NCBI RefSeq assembly: GCF_023155805.1
Contig: NZ_JAKNUW010000004.1
Location: 116,523-180,522, forward strand
Origin: Micrococcus lacusdianchii
Lineage (GTDB): Bacteria; Actinomycetota; Actinomycetes; Actinomycetales; Micrococcaceae
Direction: 5' to 3'
Length of the DNA stretch: 64,000 bases
The notes under the pieces were generated by a model that saw only the letters and a list, made by a program, of their open reading frames with translations, made no database searches and had not been told where the DNA came from. This document shows, piece after piece, positions 26,611 to 36,178 of this stretch. Each line of letters begins with the position of its first letter. Position 1 is the stretch's first letter. Both the position numbers and the translations under genes were made by a program.

Positions 26611-27216
26611 TCAGTCCGCGGTGCGCGGCGGGAGCGTGGTGGGCCGCCACGACGGGCGGCGCGCCTCGTAGGCCGCGATCTCGTCCGCGTGCCCGAGGGT
26701 GATGGCGATGTCGTCGAGCCCGTTCAGGAGGCGGTGCCGCGCGTCCTCGTCGATCGTGAAGGACGCCGTGACGTCGCCGCAGACCACGGTGCGGGCCTCG
26801 AGGTCCACCGTCACCTCGGCCCCCGGGCGGTGCTCCAGCTCCTTCCAGAGGCGCTCGACGTCCTCCTGCTCCACCTGCGCGGCCACCAGGCCCTGCTTGG
26901 CGGAGTTGCCGCGGAAGATGTCCGCGAAGCGCGAGGACACCACGGCCCGGAAGCCGTAGTCCTTGAGCGCCCACACGGCGTGCTCCCGGGAGGAGCCGGT
27001 GCCGAAGTCCGCGCCGGCCACCAGGACCGAGCCGGCGCTGTAGGGCTCGGTGTTCAGCACGAAGTCCGGGTCCTGCCGCCACCCGGCGAAGAGGGCGTCC
27101 TCGAAGCCGGTGCGGGAGATCCGCTTGAGGTAGACGGCCGGGATGATCTGGTCCGTGTCCACGTTGGAGGCGCGCAGCGGCACGCCGATCCCGGTGTGGG
27201 TGGTGAACGACTCCAT
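26611..27216 (-). CDS. leuD: 3-isopropylmalate dehydratase small subunit
   Basis: 201 residues. [18 protein letters not shown] at the N-terminus and [21 protein letters not shown] are LeuD signatures; the swivelling-domain loop supplies substrate-binding residues to LeuC. With LeuC it isomerises 2-isopropylmalate to 3-isopropylmalate in leucine synthesis. The ATG is 3 bp after the leuC stop. Confidence 0.96.
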   Translation of the reverse strand: MESFTTHTGIGVPLRASNVDTDQIIPAVYLKRISRTGFEDALFAGWRQDPDFVLNTEPYSAGSVLVAGADFGTGSSREHAVWALKDYGFRAVVSSRFADIFRGNSAKQGLVAAQVEQEDVERLWKELEHRPGAEVTVDLEARTVVCGDVTASFTIDEDARHRLLNGLDDIAITLGHADEIAAYEARRPSWRPTTLPPRTAD

Positions 27217-27219
27217 GGC

Positions 27220-28680
27220 TCAGGCCTCCTGGGGCTCGCGGGCGGGCAGGTCGGAAGGGCTCGCCAGGCGGCCGAGCACGGCGGTGGCCGCGGCGACGAC
27301 GGGCGAGACCAGGTGCGTGCGCCCGCCCTTGCCCTGTCGCCCCTCGAAGTTGCGGTTGGACGTGGAGGCGCAGCGCTCCCCCGGGGAGAGCTGGTCCGGG
27401 TTCATGCCGAGGCACATGGAGCAGCCGGCGAAGCGCCACTCCGCGCCGAAGTCCTCGAGGACCCGGTCCAGGCCCTCCTCCATGGCCTGCAGGCGCACGC
27501 GCGCCGAGCCGGGGACGACCAGGACGCGCACGCCCTCGGCCTTGCGGCGGCCCCCGACCACGGAGGCGAACGCGCGCAGGTCCTCGATCCGGGAGTTGGT
27601 GCACGAGCCCATGAACACCGTGTCCACGGCCACGTCCTTCATCGGGGTGCCCGGGGTGAGGTCCATGTAGGACAGCGCCTTGCGGGCGGCCTCCTGCGCG
27701 GTGGGGTCCTCGAAGTCCTCCGGGTCGGGCACGGCGGCGTTCAGCGGCACACCCTGGCCCGGGTTGGTGCCCCAGGTGACGAACGGCTCGAGCTCGTCGG
27801 CGTCGATGACCACCTCGGCGTCGAACTCCGCCCCCTCGTCCGTGGCCAGCGTCCGCCAGTGCTCGACGGCGGCGTCCCAGTCCGCGCCCTGCGGCGCGTG
27901 GGGCCGGCCCCTCAGGTACGCGAACGTGGTCTCGTCCGGGGCGACCATGCCCGCGCGCGCGCCGGCCTCGATGGACATGTTGCAGATGGTCATGCGGCCC
28001 TCCATGGAGAGGGCGCGGATCGCCTCGCCGCGGTACTCCAGGACGTACCCCTGGCCGCCGCCGGTGCCGATCTTCGCGATGACCGCGAGGATGATGTCCT
28101 TGGCCGTCACGCCCGGGCGCAGCGTCCCGTCCACGGTCACGGCCATGGTCTTGAAGGGCTTGAGCCGGAGGGTCTGCGTGGCGAGCACGTGCTCGACCTC
28201 CGAGGTGCCGATGCCGAAGGCGAGCGCGCCGAAGGCGCCGTGCGTGGACGTGTGGGAGTCCCCGCACACCACCGTCATGCCGGGCTGGGTGAGGCCGAGC
28301 TGCGGACCCACGACGTGCACGATGCCCTGCTCGGCGTCGCCGAGCGGATGCAGGCGCACCCCGAACTCCGTGCAGTTCCCCCGGAGGGTCTCGATCTGCA
28401 GGCGGGAGGTGGGGTCGGCGATGGGCCGGTCGATGTCCTCCGTGGGGGTGTTGTGGTCCTCGGTGGCGATCGTCAGGTCCGGACGGGCCACGGGGCGCCC
28501 GGCCAGACGCAGCCCCTCGAAGGCCTGGGGGCTGGTGACCTCGTGCACGAGGTGCAGGTCGATGTACAGCAGGTCGGGCGTCCGGGTCTGTCCCTCGCCC
28601 GAGCCGCGGACCACCACGTGCTCGTCCCAGACCTTCTCGGCCAGCGTCCGGGGACGCGGGCCCGGCGTCTGCGTGCTCAT
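27220..28680 (-). CDS. leuC: 3-isopropylmalate dehydratase large subunit
   Basis: 486 residues from ATG at 28680 with GGGAGG 8 nt upstream. Aconitase-fold [4Fe-4S] ligands are in [12 protein letters not shown] and in [10 protein letters not shown] (CxxC). Other motifs: [41 protein letters not shown]. It is transcribed divergently from the IclR regulator, with a 17-bp palindrome between them that is the likely operator. Confidence 0.96.
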   Translation of the reverse strand: MSTQTPGPRPRTLAEKVWDEHVVVRGSGEGQTRTPDLLYIDLHLVHEVTSPQAFEGLRLAGRPVARPDLTIATEDHNTPTEDIDRPIADPTSRLQIETLRGNCTEFGVRLHPLGDAEQGIVHVVGPQLGLTQPGMTVVCGDSHTSTHGAFGALAFGIGTSEVEHVLATQTLRLKPFKTMAVTVDGTLRPGVTAKDIILAVIAKIGTGGGQGYVLEYRGEAIRALSMEGRMTICNMSIEAGARAGMVAPDETTFAYLRGRPHAPQGADWDAAVEHWRTLATDEGAEFDAEVVIDADELEPFVTWGTNPGQGVPLNAAVPDPEDFEDPTAQEAARKALSYMDLTPGTPMKDVAVDTVFMGSCTNSRIEDLRAFASVVGGRRKAEGVRVLVVPGSARVRLQAMEEGLDRVLEDFGAEWRFAGCSMCLGMNPDQLSPGERCASTSNRNFEGRQGKGGRTHLVSPVVAAATAVLGRLASPSDLPAREPQEA

Positions 28681-28745
28681 GCGCCGTCCTCCCTCTCGGT
28701 TCCTCGCGCCGCGCCGCCGATGCGGCCCGCGCACTTCCTGCCACC

Positions 28746-28751
28746 ACTGTG
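28746..28751 (-). promoter_or_regulatory. Possible -10 box of leuC (CACAGT)
   Basis: CACAGT on the minus strand, 66 bp upstream of the leuC ATG. It lies 38 bp downstream of the palindrome, almost the same spacing as the CATACT box at ilvB (39 bp). The weak match and absent -35 would suit an activated promoter. Support comes mainly from this shared geometry. Confidence 0.35.
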
Positions 28752-28789
28752 CCGCCGGGGCGGATGGCCCACGATCCGCACCCCGATTC

Positions 28790-28806
28790 GTCTCAGAAAG
28801 TGAGAC
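28790..28806. promoter_or_regulatory. NdgR/LtbR-type operator between leuC and the IclR gene
   Basis: GTCTCAGAAAGTGAGAC is a perfect palindrome with 6-bp arms and a 5-bp spacer. A near copy with the same 6-5-6 layout lies upstream of ilvB (51929-51945), with 13 of 17 positions identical when both are read on the minus strand. IclR regulators of this type (LtbR, NdgR) are known to control leuCD and ilvBNC in other actinobacteria, so the adjacent regulator is the likely ligand. Confidence 0.75.
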
Positions 28807-28892
28807 ATGTCCCGGGTAGTGCGTTCGGTCCGGGACCCCTGGCCGATCCCGTTCAGGCTCGCTGCGGCGCTGACGGCGGGACCGGCGAACGC

Positions 28893-28898
28893 TACGAT
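28893..28898 (+). promoter_or_regulatory. IclR-gene leaderless promoter (CTGACG-N17-TACGAT)
   Basis: A -35-like CTGACG (28870-28875), a 17-bp spacer and TACGAT (28893-28898) are followed by 6 nt and the ATG at 28905. Confidence 0.65.
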
Positions 28899-28904
28899 CT
28901 GCGC

Positions 28905-29672
28905 ATGTGCACCTCTCACAGTCCGGACACCGGGGAGCTCGCCCCCGCCCTGCACACCCACCCGAGCGGGGTGGGCGTGGTGGACAAGTCGGTGGCCATC
29001 CTCGACGCGCTCGAGTCCGGCCCGGCCACGCTCGCCCAGCTGGTCGCGTCCACCGGGATCGCCCGCCCCACGCTGCACCGGCTCGCCGCGGCGCTGACGC
29101 ACCATCGGCTGGTGACCAAGGATCTGCAGGGGCGCTACGTGCTCGGCTCCCGCCTGGCGGAGCTGGCCTCCGCGGCCGGCGAGGACCGGCTGACGTCCGC
29201 GGCCGGCCCCGTGCTGCAGTGGCTGCGGGACGCGTGCGGCGAGTCCGCCCAGGTGTTCCGCCGCCAGGCGGACGTCCGGGTGTGCGTCGCGAGCGCCGAG
29301 CGCCCGTGGGGCCTGCGGGACACCATCCCGGTGGGCACGCGCATGTCCATGAAGGCCGGCTCCGCCGCGCAGGTGCTGCTCGCGTGGGAGGACCACGACC
29401 GGCTCGTCGAGGGCCTGGCGGGCGCCGTGTTCACCCCGACCGTGCTGGCCGCGGTGCGCCGCCGCGGCTGGGCCCAGTCCCTGGCAGAGCGCGAGTCCGG
29501 CGTCGCCTCCGTCTCCGCGCCGGTCCGCGGGCCGAACGGCCGGGTGATCGCCGCGGTGTCCATCTCCGGCCCCCTCGAGCGCCTCTCCCGCCAGCCCGGC
29601 CGGATGCACGCCGAGTCCGTGGTGGCCGCCGCGGGCCGCCTCACCGAGCTGATCCGCGCCGGCGAGGCCTGA
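28905..29672 (+). CDS. IclR-family regulator of leucine/BCAA synthesis (NdgR/LtbR type)
   Basis: 255 residues from ATG at 28905. An N-terminal winged helix-turn-helix (~20-80; [43 protein letters not shown]) precedes an IclR effector domain (~95-250; [46 protein letters not shown]). Divergence from leuC is the arrangement of NdgR (Streptomyces) and LtbR (Corynebacterium), which bind leuCD and ilvBNC promoters. Palindromes at both targets support the same role here. Whether it activates or represses is not shown; operator position suggests activation at leuC and ilvB. Confidence 0.88.
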   Translation: MCTSHSPDTGELAPALHTHPSGVGVVDKSVAILDALESGPATLAQLVASTGIARPTLHRLAAALTHHRLVTKDLQGRYVLGSRLAELASAAGEDRLTSAAGPVLQWLRDACGESAQVFRRQADVRVCVASAERPWGLRDTIPVGTRMSMKAGSAAQVLLAWEDHDRLVEGLAGAVFTPTVLAAVRRRGWAQSLAERESGVASVSAPVRGPNGRVIAAVSISGPLERLSRQPGRMHAESVVAAAGRLTELIRAGEA

Positions 29673-29753
29673 GCGGCGGGCCGCCGCGCCGGCGCGGGGC
29701 CGACGGGCACGGGCCGTCCGCCGGGCGTTCGGCGGACGTTCACGCCCGTGCCC

Positions 29754-29759
29754 TAGCGT
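29754..29759 (+). promoter_or_regulatory. Putative -10 box of the UDP-glucose dehydrogenase gene (TAGCGT)
   Basis: TAGCGT, 44 bp upstream of the GTG. It gives a leader of ~38 nt containing AGGAG 7 nt before the start. Confidence 0.4.
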
Positions 29760-29803
29760 GGTGACCCGCACGTGCCCGTCCGCCGACCCCCGAGGAGCCC
29801 GAA

Positions 29804-31291
29804 GTGACCGAGACCGCCGTCTCCCCCGCCGCCGCGTCGGAGCAGGACGCCCCGTCCGCCGAAACCACCGTGGGCGGCCGGCCCCGCCTGTCGGTGATCG
29901 GCACGGGGTACCTGGGCGCCACGCACGCCGCGTGCATGGCGGAGCTCGGGTTCGAGGTCGTCGGCGTGGACGTGGACCCGGCCAAGATCGAGCAGCTCTC
30001 CCGCGGCGAGGTGCCCTTCCATGAGCCCGGGCTGCCGGAGCTGCTGCGGACCCACGTGGCCTCGGGCCGCCTGCGCTTCACCACCGACGTGTCCGAGGCC
30101 GCACGGTGGGCGGACGTGCACTTCATCGGCGTCGGCACGCCCCAGAAGGTGGGCGAGGCCGCGGCGGACCTGACCTACGTGGACGCCGCGGTGGAGTCCC
30201 TGGCGCGCGCGATCGACCGGGACGCACTGATCGTGGGCAAGTCCACCGTGCCGGTGGGCACCGCGCGCCGGCTGTCCGGGCGCGTCGCGGAGATCCGCGC
30301 CGAGCACGGCCTGCCCGGGCAGGTGGAGCTGGCCTGGAACCCCGAGTTCCTGCGGGAGGGCTTCGCCGTGAAGGACACCCTCACGCCGGACCGGCTCGTG
30401 GTGGGCGTGGCGGGGCCGCGGGCCGAGCCGTTGCTGCGCGAGGTCTACGCCGCCCAGCTGGCCGTCGACACGCCGTGGATCTGCACGGACCTGGAGACCG
30501 CCGAGCTGGTGAAGGTCGCCGCCAACGCGTTCCTGGCCACCAAGATCTCCTTCATCAACGCGTTCTCCGAGATCACCGAGACCGTGGGCGGGGACATCGG
30601 CACGCTCGCCGATGCGATCGGCCTCGACACCCGGATCGGCCGCCGTTTCCTCAACGCCGGCGTCGGCTTCGGCGGCGGCTGCCTGCCCAAGGACATCCGG
30701 GCGCTGCAGGCCCGGGTCTCCGAGCTGGGCCTGGACCGGACGATGCGCTTCCTGGCCGAGGTGGACGACATCAACCTCCGTCGTCGGGACCGCGTGGTGG
30801 ACCTCGCCGTGCAGATGCTGTCCGCGGCGCACGCGACGGAGGCGGGGGCCTCGGCCCCCCGCGGCGGCAAGACGACGGGTCCGGCCCGTCCGGTGCTCCA
30901 GGGCAGGCGGATCGCCGTGCTCGGGGTGACGTTCAAGCCCGACTCGGACGACGTCCGCGACTCCCCCGCCCTGGACGTGGCGAACCGGCTGTTCACCGCG
31001 GGCGCGGACGTGCGCGTCTACGACCCCGAGGGCAACGCCAACGCGGCCGCCCGCTTCCCCCGCCTGGACTACGTGGGCTCGGCCGACGCGGCCCTCGAGG
31101 GCGCCGAGCTCGTGCTGCTGCTCACGGAGTGGGCCGAGTTCCGGGCCCTGGACCCGGATGAGGCCGGGCGCCGGGTCGCCTCGCGCCTGCTGATCGACGG
31201 GCGCAACGTCCTGGACGTCGGCGCCTGGGGCGAGGCCGGCTGGACCGTCGTGGGCCTGGGCCACCGCTTCGACCCCGAGACCCTGGGCTGA
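29804..31291 (+). CDS. ugd: UDP-glucose 6-dehydrogenase
   Basis: 495 residues; GTG start with AGGAG 7 nt upstream. It converts UDP-glucose to UDP-glucuronate with NAD+. Visible motifs: LSVIGTGYLGATHA (NAD binding, 30-42), GKSTVPVGTA, WNPEFLREGFAV, KVAANAFLATKISFINAFSE, and catalytic Cys293 in GFGGGCLPKD. The C-terminal domain has GVTFKPDSDDVRDSP, interrupted before it by an Ala/Gly-rich insertion (~338-368). A ~24-residue N-terminal extension precedes the Rossmann fold. GalU (13.6 kb) supplies its substrate; product use in an envelope glycan is inferred. Confidence 0.93.
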   Translation: MTETAVSPAAASEQDAPSAETTVGGRPRLSVIGTGYLGATHAACMAELGFEVVGVDVDPAKIEQLSRGEVPFHEPGLPELLRTHVASGRLRFTTDVSEAARWADVHFIGVGTPQKVGEAAADLTYVDAAVESLARAIDRDALIVGKSTVPVGTARRLSGRVAEIRAEHGLPGQVELAWNPEFLREGFAVKDTLTPDRLVVGVAGPRAEPLLREVYAAQLAVDTPWICTDLETAELVKVAANAFLATKISFINAFSEITETVGGDIGTLADAIGLDTRIGRRFLNAGVGFGGGCLPKDIRALQARVSELGLDRTMRFLAEVDDINLRRRDRVVDLAVQMLSAAHATEAGASAPRGGKTTGPARPVLQGRRIAVLGVTFKPDSDDVRDSPALDVANRLFTAGADVRVYDPEGNANAAARFPRLDYVGSADAALEGAELVLLLTEWAEFRALDPDEAGRRVASRLLIDGRNVLDVGAWGEAGWTVVGLGHRFDPETLG

Positions 31292-31301
31292 CCGGGGCCC
31301 C

Positions 31302-32441
31302 TCAGCGGGCCGCGCCGAAGTGGTCCCAGCCCCGCTCCGGCAGGGGGCGGTGCCCGGCGGGACGGCGCCCCGCGGGCTCGAGCCGCCCGATGCGCTCGAA
31401 CCCCGCGGGGACGGTCCCGCCGTTCGGCACGAGGCCGAGGAGCCCGTAGTCCTCGCCGCCGGCCAGCACGAACTCCTCGGGCGCGCGGCCGCTCAGCCCG
31501 GCCACGCGGGCCAACGGCGCGGCGGCCCCGGCCAGCCACGCCTCGTCCACCCACGGCGTGAGCGGGTCGTCCGGCGTGCCCGTGGCGCGGGCGAGCCGGT
31601 GCGCATCGCGCCCGACGCCGTCGGACACGTCCATCAGGGCGGCGATCCCCGCCGCCGCGGCCGCTGGCCCGAGGGCCAGGGGCGGCCGGGGCCGCAGCTG
31701 CGCACGCACGGCGCGGGCCAGCTCACGGGAGCCGGGACGGTCGGCGGGGTCCAAGGCCGCGGCCCGCTCGCGCAGGCGCGCCCGGTCGGTCAGCAGCAGC
31801 GCCAGCCCCGCCGCCGCCCAGCCGGGTCCGGGCCTGCCCCAGCCCGGCCCCGCCGGACCCGCGGCGTGGACGAGCACCGCGCCATCGGCGAGCATCCGCG
31901 CGCGCACCGCGGGAGCGGGTACGCGACGCACGGCCCCGGCGGCCGGCGGGTCTCCGAGCGCGGTCACCGCCACGTGGACGCGGCCGCCCTCCCCGAGATC
32001 TCCCCCCGCCACGCGGCAGTCGCCCGCACCGAGCGCGCGGATGGCCGCGGTGAACCCGCCGGCGAGGGCGGTCACCCAGGCCACGGGGGTGTCCCGCGGC
32101 AGGGTGAGCGCCGTGACCAGTCCGCGGGGGGCGGCCCCCATGGCGTTGATGTCGGAGAGGTTCTGGGCGGCGGCCTTCCAGCCGACGTCGTGCCCGCGGG
32201 TCCGCACGCCCGCCGGCCACGTCATCAGGAAGTCCGTGCCCTCCCCCATGGCGTCCGTGGACACGGCGACGGCGCCGCGCGGGGCGGGCAGCACCGCGGC
32301 GTCGTCGCCGGGCGGGACGGTGCCAGCAGGCCACGCCGCGTCCCGGGCCACGGGGGCCAGGCGCGCCTGGATGAGCTCGAGGAGCTCCTCCTCGGCCAGG
32401 TCCCCGACGACGGCGCCCGCCGACGTGCGCGCGGAGGTCAC
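31302..32441 (-). CDS. thiL: Thiamine-monophosphate kinase
   Basis: 379 residues from GTG at 32441, overlapping the upstream GTPase stop (GTGA); the open frame continues far upstream through that gene. ThiL phosphorylates TMP to thiamine diphosphate. Motifs: GDDAAVLPAPRGAVAVSTDAM (metal/ATP site), DVGWKAAAQNLSDINAMGA, RVAGGDLGEG, LMDVSDGVGRDAHRLAR and FVLAGGEDYGLL. No other thiamine gene is near; the two dynamin-like genes upstream are overlapped and presumably co-transcribed. Confidence 0.93.
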   Translation of the reverse strand: MTSARTSAGAVVGDLAEEELLELIQARLAPVARDAAWPAGTVPPGDDAAVLPAPRGAVAVSTDAMGEGTDFLMTWPAGVRTRGHDVGWKAAAQNLSDINAMGAAPRGLVTALTLPRDTPVAWVTALAGGFTAAIRALGAGDCRVAGGDLGEGGRVHVAVTALGDPPAAGAVRRVPAPAVRARMLADGAVLVHAAGPAGPGWGRPGPGWAAAGLALLLTDRARLRERAAALDPADRPGSRELARAVRAQLRPRPPLALGPAAAAAGIAALMDVSDGVGRDAHRLARATGTPDDPLTPWVDEAWLAGAAAPLARVAGLSGRAPEEFVLAGGEDYGLLGLVPNGGTVPAGFERIGRLEPAGRRPAGHRPLPERGWDHFGAAR

Positions 32442-34174
32442 CGCCGTGAGCGCGCCCGCACCCCGGCGCCCGAGGCCTGGGCCAGGGCCGCGCGGAAGCG
32501 CGCATGGCGCTCGATCTCGGCCCGGACCGGCTCCACCACGAGCTCCCGGCCGGCGGCGGTCGTCGACTCCTCGAGGCGACGACGCGCCCGCTTCCCGCGG
32601 GAGGCGGCCGTGAGGCGGGTGAGCGGGATCGCGAGCAGGGCCAGCAGCAGCCCGAGGGCCAGGCCGCCCACGAGCAGCAGGGTGGGGATCGGGAAGCCCT
32701 CCACGGCCGGGGCCGGCGGCAGGGGGAACTGCAGGTATGCGGCCAGGGCGAGCACGCCGAGCCACCCGGCGCCGACCACGGCCGTGGCCAGAGCGAGCCA
32801 CTGCAGCACGTCGAGGACGGGCCACCACCAGCTGCCCTTCGCGGCGCCCAGGTCCGTCCCGGCGATCGCGCGGTCGACGGCGGCGGGCAGCTCGTCCAGG
32901 TGCGCGCGGCCGGCCCGGCGCACCGAGGCCGCCCACGGCTCGGACGCGCCCGCCGAGGCGGAGGTGACGAGGGTCCGGACGGCACCCTCCACGACGGCGC
33001 GCTGGGTCTGCGAGCGCTCGGGCAGGGACGTGCGGTGCAGGTCCGGATCGCGCGGCAGGGGGTCCCGGTCCCGGCGGCCCACGGCGCGCTCGGGCAGCAG
33101 GTGCAGCCGCCGCAGCGGGTCGGCGCGGAACGAGTGCATCCACCGCAGCACGGGCCAGCTGGTCCGCTTGGCCGAGCGCAGGCGGTAGGAGCCCTCCACG
33201 GCCCGGACGACGGCGGGCACGCCGCCGGCCGTGGCGAGGTCCCGTCCGAGGCGGCGGGTGTCGTCGTCGCCCACCCCGGCGGGCTCGCCCGGGCCGGAGG
33301 CCTCCTCGAGGGCCCGGGCACGGGCGGTGACGTCCGCGCCGAGGCGCTCGGCGGCGGCCTCGCGGGAGGAGACGATCGCCGCGATCTGCCGACCGACCTC
33401 CTCCAGGCCCTCGCCCGTGCGGGCGGACACGGGCAGCACGCGCACGTCGCCGAGGCCGTGCCCGGAGAGCATGCGGCGCAGCGAGGCCAGGACGGAGTCG
33501 CGGTCCTGCACGGTGAGGCGGTCCACCTGGTTCAGCAGCACGAGGGTCACCGCGGCGTGGGAGGCCATGGTGGCCAGGAAGTCGCGGTGGATGACGGCGT
33601 CCGCGTACTTCTCCGGGTCCACCACCCACACGAGCACGTCCACGTGGCCGGCCAGCCGGGCGGTGACGTCCCGGTGGGAGCGCTGCACGGAGTCGATGTC
33701 CGGCAGGTCGAGCAGGATCAGGCCTGTGGCGTCCGCGCCGTCCTTGTGGCCGAAGCCCAGGAAGCCCTTGCGGCCGCCGTCGAGCACGGGGGCGTCGTCC
33801 AGCAGGTGCCGACGGGGCACGCCCAGCCAGTCCAGCAGGGCGGCGGCCCCGCCGCCCTCGCCGTCCCGACCCTCGCCCCGGCCCACGCCCCACACCGCGG
33901 CCAGCGGCTCGGACGTGGTGGGGCGGGTCGCGGCGACGCCGGCCAGCTCGCGGCCGGTGAGGGCGTTGAAGAGGGAGGACTTGCCGGAGCCGGTGGCGCC
34001 GAAGAAGCCCACCACGGTGTGCTCGGCCGAGAGGCTCTGGCGCTCCCCCGCGGCGCGGACGGCCGCGGCGGCGTCGGCCACCACGGGGTCCGGCAGGCGG
34101 TCCTGGGCCAGCTCGGCCGCCGCGCCGAGGGCGTCGAGGCGCTCGGCGAGGGAGGGGGCGGCGGTACGGCTCAT
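32438..34174 (-). CDS. Dynamin-like GTPase with two membrane segments
   Basis: 578 residues; the start overlaps the preceding stop (ATGA). G-domain motifs: P-loop FGATGSGKSS (58-67), G3-like LLDLPDIDSVQ, G4 LNQVD. The G domain is followed by helical regions and two hydrophobic stretches (~455-478 and ~498-520; VVGAGWLGVLALAAYLQF, TLLLVGGLALGLLLALLAIP), so it is membrane-bound. The layout matches the second member of paired bacterial dynamin-like/YfjP proteins; in Streptomyces such a pair (DynA/DynB) stabilises FtsZ rings at septation. A role in division or membrane remodelling here is inferred. Confidence 0.75.
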   Translation of the reverse strand: MSRTAAPSLAERLDALGAAAELAQDRLPDPVVADAAAAVRAAGERQSLSAEHTVVGFFGATGSGKSSLFNALTGRELAGVAATRPTTSEPLAAVWGVGRGEGRDGEGGGAAALLDWLGVPRRHLLDDAPVLDGGRKGFLGFGHKDGADATGLILLDLPDIDSVQRSHRDVTARLAGHVDVLVWVVDPEKYADAVIHRDFLATMASHAAVTLVLLNQVDRLTVQDRDSVLASLRRMLSGHGLGDVRVLPVSARTGEGLEEVGRQIAAIVSSREAAAERLGADVTARARALEEASGPGEPAGVGDDDTRRLGRDLATAGGVPAVVRAVEGSYRLRSAKRTSWPVLRWMHSFRADPLRRLHLLPERAVGRRDRDPLPRDPDLHRTSLPERSQTQRAVVEGAVRTLVTSASAGASEPWAASVRRAGRAHLDELPAAVDRAIAGTDLGAAKGSWWWPVLDVLQWLALATAVVGAGWLGVLALAAYLQFPLPPAPAVEGFPIPTLLLVGGLALGLLLALLAIPLTRLTAASRGKRARRRLEESTTAAGRELVVEPVRAEIERHARFRAALAQASGAGVRARSRR

Positions 34175-36039
34175 CGGGTCTGCTCCTCATCCTCGATGCG
34201 GTCGGCGGGGCGGACGCCCTCGGTCGGGACGGTCGCGGTGCGCGCGTCGACGACGTCGGCGCCCCCGGGGCCGTCCAGGCCGGCGTCGACGCCGTGGCGC
34301 AGGACGGGCACGAGGCCGCGCAGGGCGGCGGTGTCCTCCGGGCCGCGCTCGAGGGCCAGCAGGGGCAGGAAGCGCCCGCCGAGGACCTCGTCCACGAGGA
34401 CGCGCACACGGGCGTCGAGGATCTCGCCGGCGCGCTGGGCCATGCGGCGCACGGCGTCCTCCCCGAAGATCGACTCGAGCAGCTTCTGGCCCACCGCGGC
34501 GGCGCCGCCGGCGATGCCGATCTCGATGCCGCTCAGGCCCGCCGTGGAGGCGAAGGTGATGACCATGAGGGCCACGGCCGCCCCGTTCACGCCGAACGCG
34601 GCGAGGCGGGCCTGCGTGCGTCGGCCGGCGCCCTCCTCCTGGATCAGGGCGAGCACGTCCGACTGCCAGTCCCGCACCAGAGCGGCGGCGCGGTCCGAGG
34701 TGTCCTCGGGCAGCGAGCCCAGGTCACGCCCGGTCACGAGCACCCGGCCGGCGGGCTCGGCGCGCCAGCGGCGCTCGATGTTCTCCGCGGCGGAGGCGGC
34801 GGCCTCGACGAGCACGGCGTGCAGGCCGGTCTCGAGGGCGTCCTCGACCTCCTCGGGCGGGGCCGGACGGCCACGCACGAGCGCGCCGATGCGGTCCCGG
34901 ACACGGCCGACCGCCGTCTCCAGGCCGCGGAAGAACTCCCCCGTGCCCACGAAGTCCTGCCAGCGGGCCAGGACCTCGCCGCGCAGCAGGGTGCCGTCCG
35001 AGGTGGACCGGTGCACCGTCTCCACGGCGTGCTCGGTGGCGTCGGAGACGATCGCGGCCAGGCGGGCGGCGGTCTCCTGCTGGGCGCGCTCGGCCCCGGC
35101 GATCTCCTCCACGCGCCCGGCCAGCTGGGCCAGCACGCCGTCCACGGTGCGGCGGGCGACGGCGCCGCGCGCCTGGGCGTCCTCGCCCAGGGCCGTGAGC
35201 CACGTGCGCAGGCCGGCCACGTGCTCGTCCGGCAGCAGGCCGCGCTCATCGAACCGGGTCTCCGGGATCACGTGGATGCGGGCGTCCGGCAGCCCGTGGG
35301 CGGTGAGCATGCGGCGCAGGTCCGGCTCGATGTCCTGCTCCGCGCCGTCCGGGACGCGCCCGAGGACGACGGCGACCGTGATGTCCCGCGCGGCGGCCTG
35401 GTCCAGCAGCTCCCACGGCACGGCGTCCGCGTAGCGGTGGGCGGTGGTGGTGAAGATCCACAGGTCCGCCGCCTCCAGGAGCTGGCGGGACAGCGCGCGG
35501 TTGGCGTCCGCCACGGAGTCGATGTCCGGGGCGTCCACGATCGCGATGCCGGCGGGCAGGGACGGCTCGGCCACGAGCGCCACGGTGTCCATGGCGCCGG
35601 AGTCGGGCTCCACGGGGCCGGCGGCCTCGCTCCGGTGCACCGTGACCCGGGCCAGGTCCGGGAGCACACGTGGGCCGGTGAACCAGTGGGCGTCCTCGGG
35701 GTGGTGGAGCAGCAGCGGCTGGCGCGTGGTGGGGCGCAGGGCGGAGGACCGGGACACCTCGTGCCCCACGAGGGCGTTCACGAGCGTGGACTTGCCCGCG
35801 CCGGTGGATCCGCCGACCACCGCGAGCAGCGGGGCGTCGAGCGAGTCCAGGCGGGGCAGGACGTAGTCGTCGATCTGGTGCCGGGTGCGCTCGCGCTCGG
35901 CCCGGTCCGCCTCGGCGGTGGGGGTGGCGAAGGGCAGCTCGACGGCGTCCAGGTGCGCGCGCACGCGGCGCACAGCGGTGTCGACGCCGATGCCGGTGAC
36001 AGGCTCGGCCGGTGCGGTGTACGGATCGGTGGGTTCCAC
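34171..36039 (-). CDS. Dynamin-like GTPase, partner of the preceding entry
   Basis: 622 residues from GTG at 36039. P-loop GGSTGAGKST (76-85), switch-region threonines (SALRPTTRQP), G3 IVDAPDIDSVAD; a canonical G4 NKxD is not evident (VVLGRVPDG at that place). The C-terminal half is largely helical, with a hydrophobic stretch (AAVALMVITFAST, then GIEIGIAGGAAAVG near ~505-530). Together with the coupled downstream GTPase it forms a DynA/DynB-like pair. The gene is first in a three-gene unit with thiL. Confidence 0.75.
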   Translation of the reverse strand: MEPTDPYTAPAEPVTGIGVDTAVRRVRAHLDAVELPFATPTAEADRAERERTRHQIDDYVLPRLDSLDAPLLAVVGGSTGAGKSTLVNALVGHEVSRSSALRPTTRQPLLLHHPEDAHWFTGPRVLPDLARVTVHRSEAAGPVEPDSGAMDTVALVAEPSLPAGIAIVDAPDIDSVADANRALSRQLLEAADLWIFTTTAHRYADAVPWELLDQAAARDITVAVVLGRVPDGAEQDIEPDLRRMLTAHGLPDARIHVIPETRFDERGLLPDEHVAGLRTWLTALGEDAQARGAVARRTVDGVLAQLAGRVEEIAGAERAQQETAARLAAIVSDATEHAVETVHRSTSDGTLLRGEVLARWQDFVGTGEFFRGLETAVGRVRDRIGALVRGRPAPPEEVEDALETGLHAVLVEAAASAAENIERRWRAEPAGRVLVTGRDLGSLPEDTSDRAAALVRDWQSDVLALIQEEGAGRRTQARLAAFGVNGAAVALMVITFASTAGLSGIEIGIAGGAAAVGQKLLESIFGEDAVRRMAQRAGEILDARVRVLVDEVLGGRFLPLLALERGPEDTAALRGLVPVLRHGVDAGLDGPGGADVVDARTATVPTEGVRPADRIEDEEQTR

Positions 36040-36137
36040 CGTGTCATCGTCTCACGGGCGGGCTGCGGGGAACGCGTGGACGCCCCGGACGCCTGACCCT
36101 CCGGGGAGGTGGTCGTACGGCAGTCCCCGGGGACGAC

Positions 36138-36168
36138 GCAGGCCCGGTCCGTGGTGGACCGGGCCTGC
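36138..36168 (-). terminator. Terminator hairpin of tRNA-Glu copy 1
   Basis: Perfect 13-bp stem, GCAGGCCCGGTCC pairing with GGACCGGGCCTGC, around a 5-nt loop. It starts 10 nt after the tRNA 3' end (minus strand). Identical to the hairpin at 36367-36397. Confidence 0.8.
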
Positions 36169-36178
36169 GTTCTCACTG

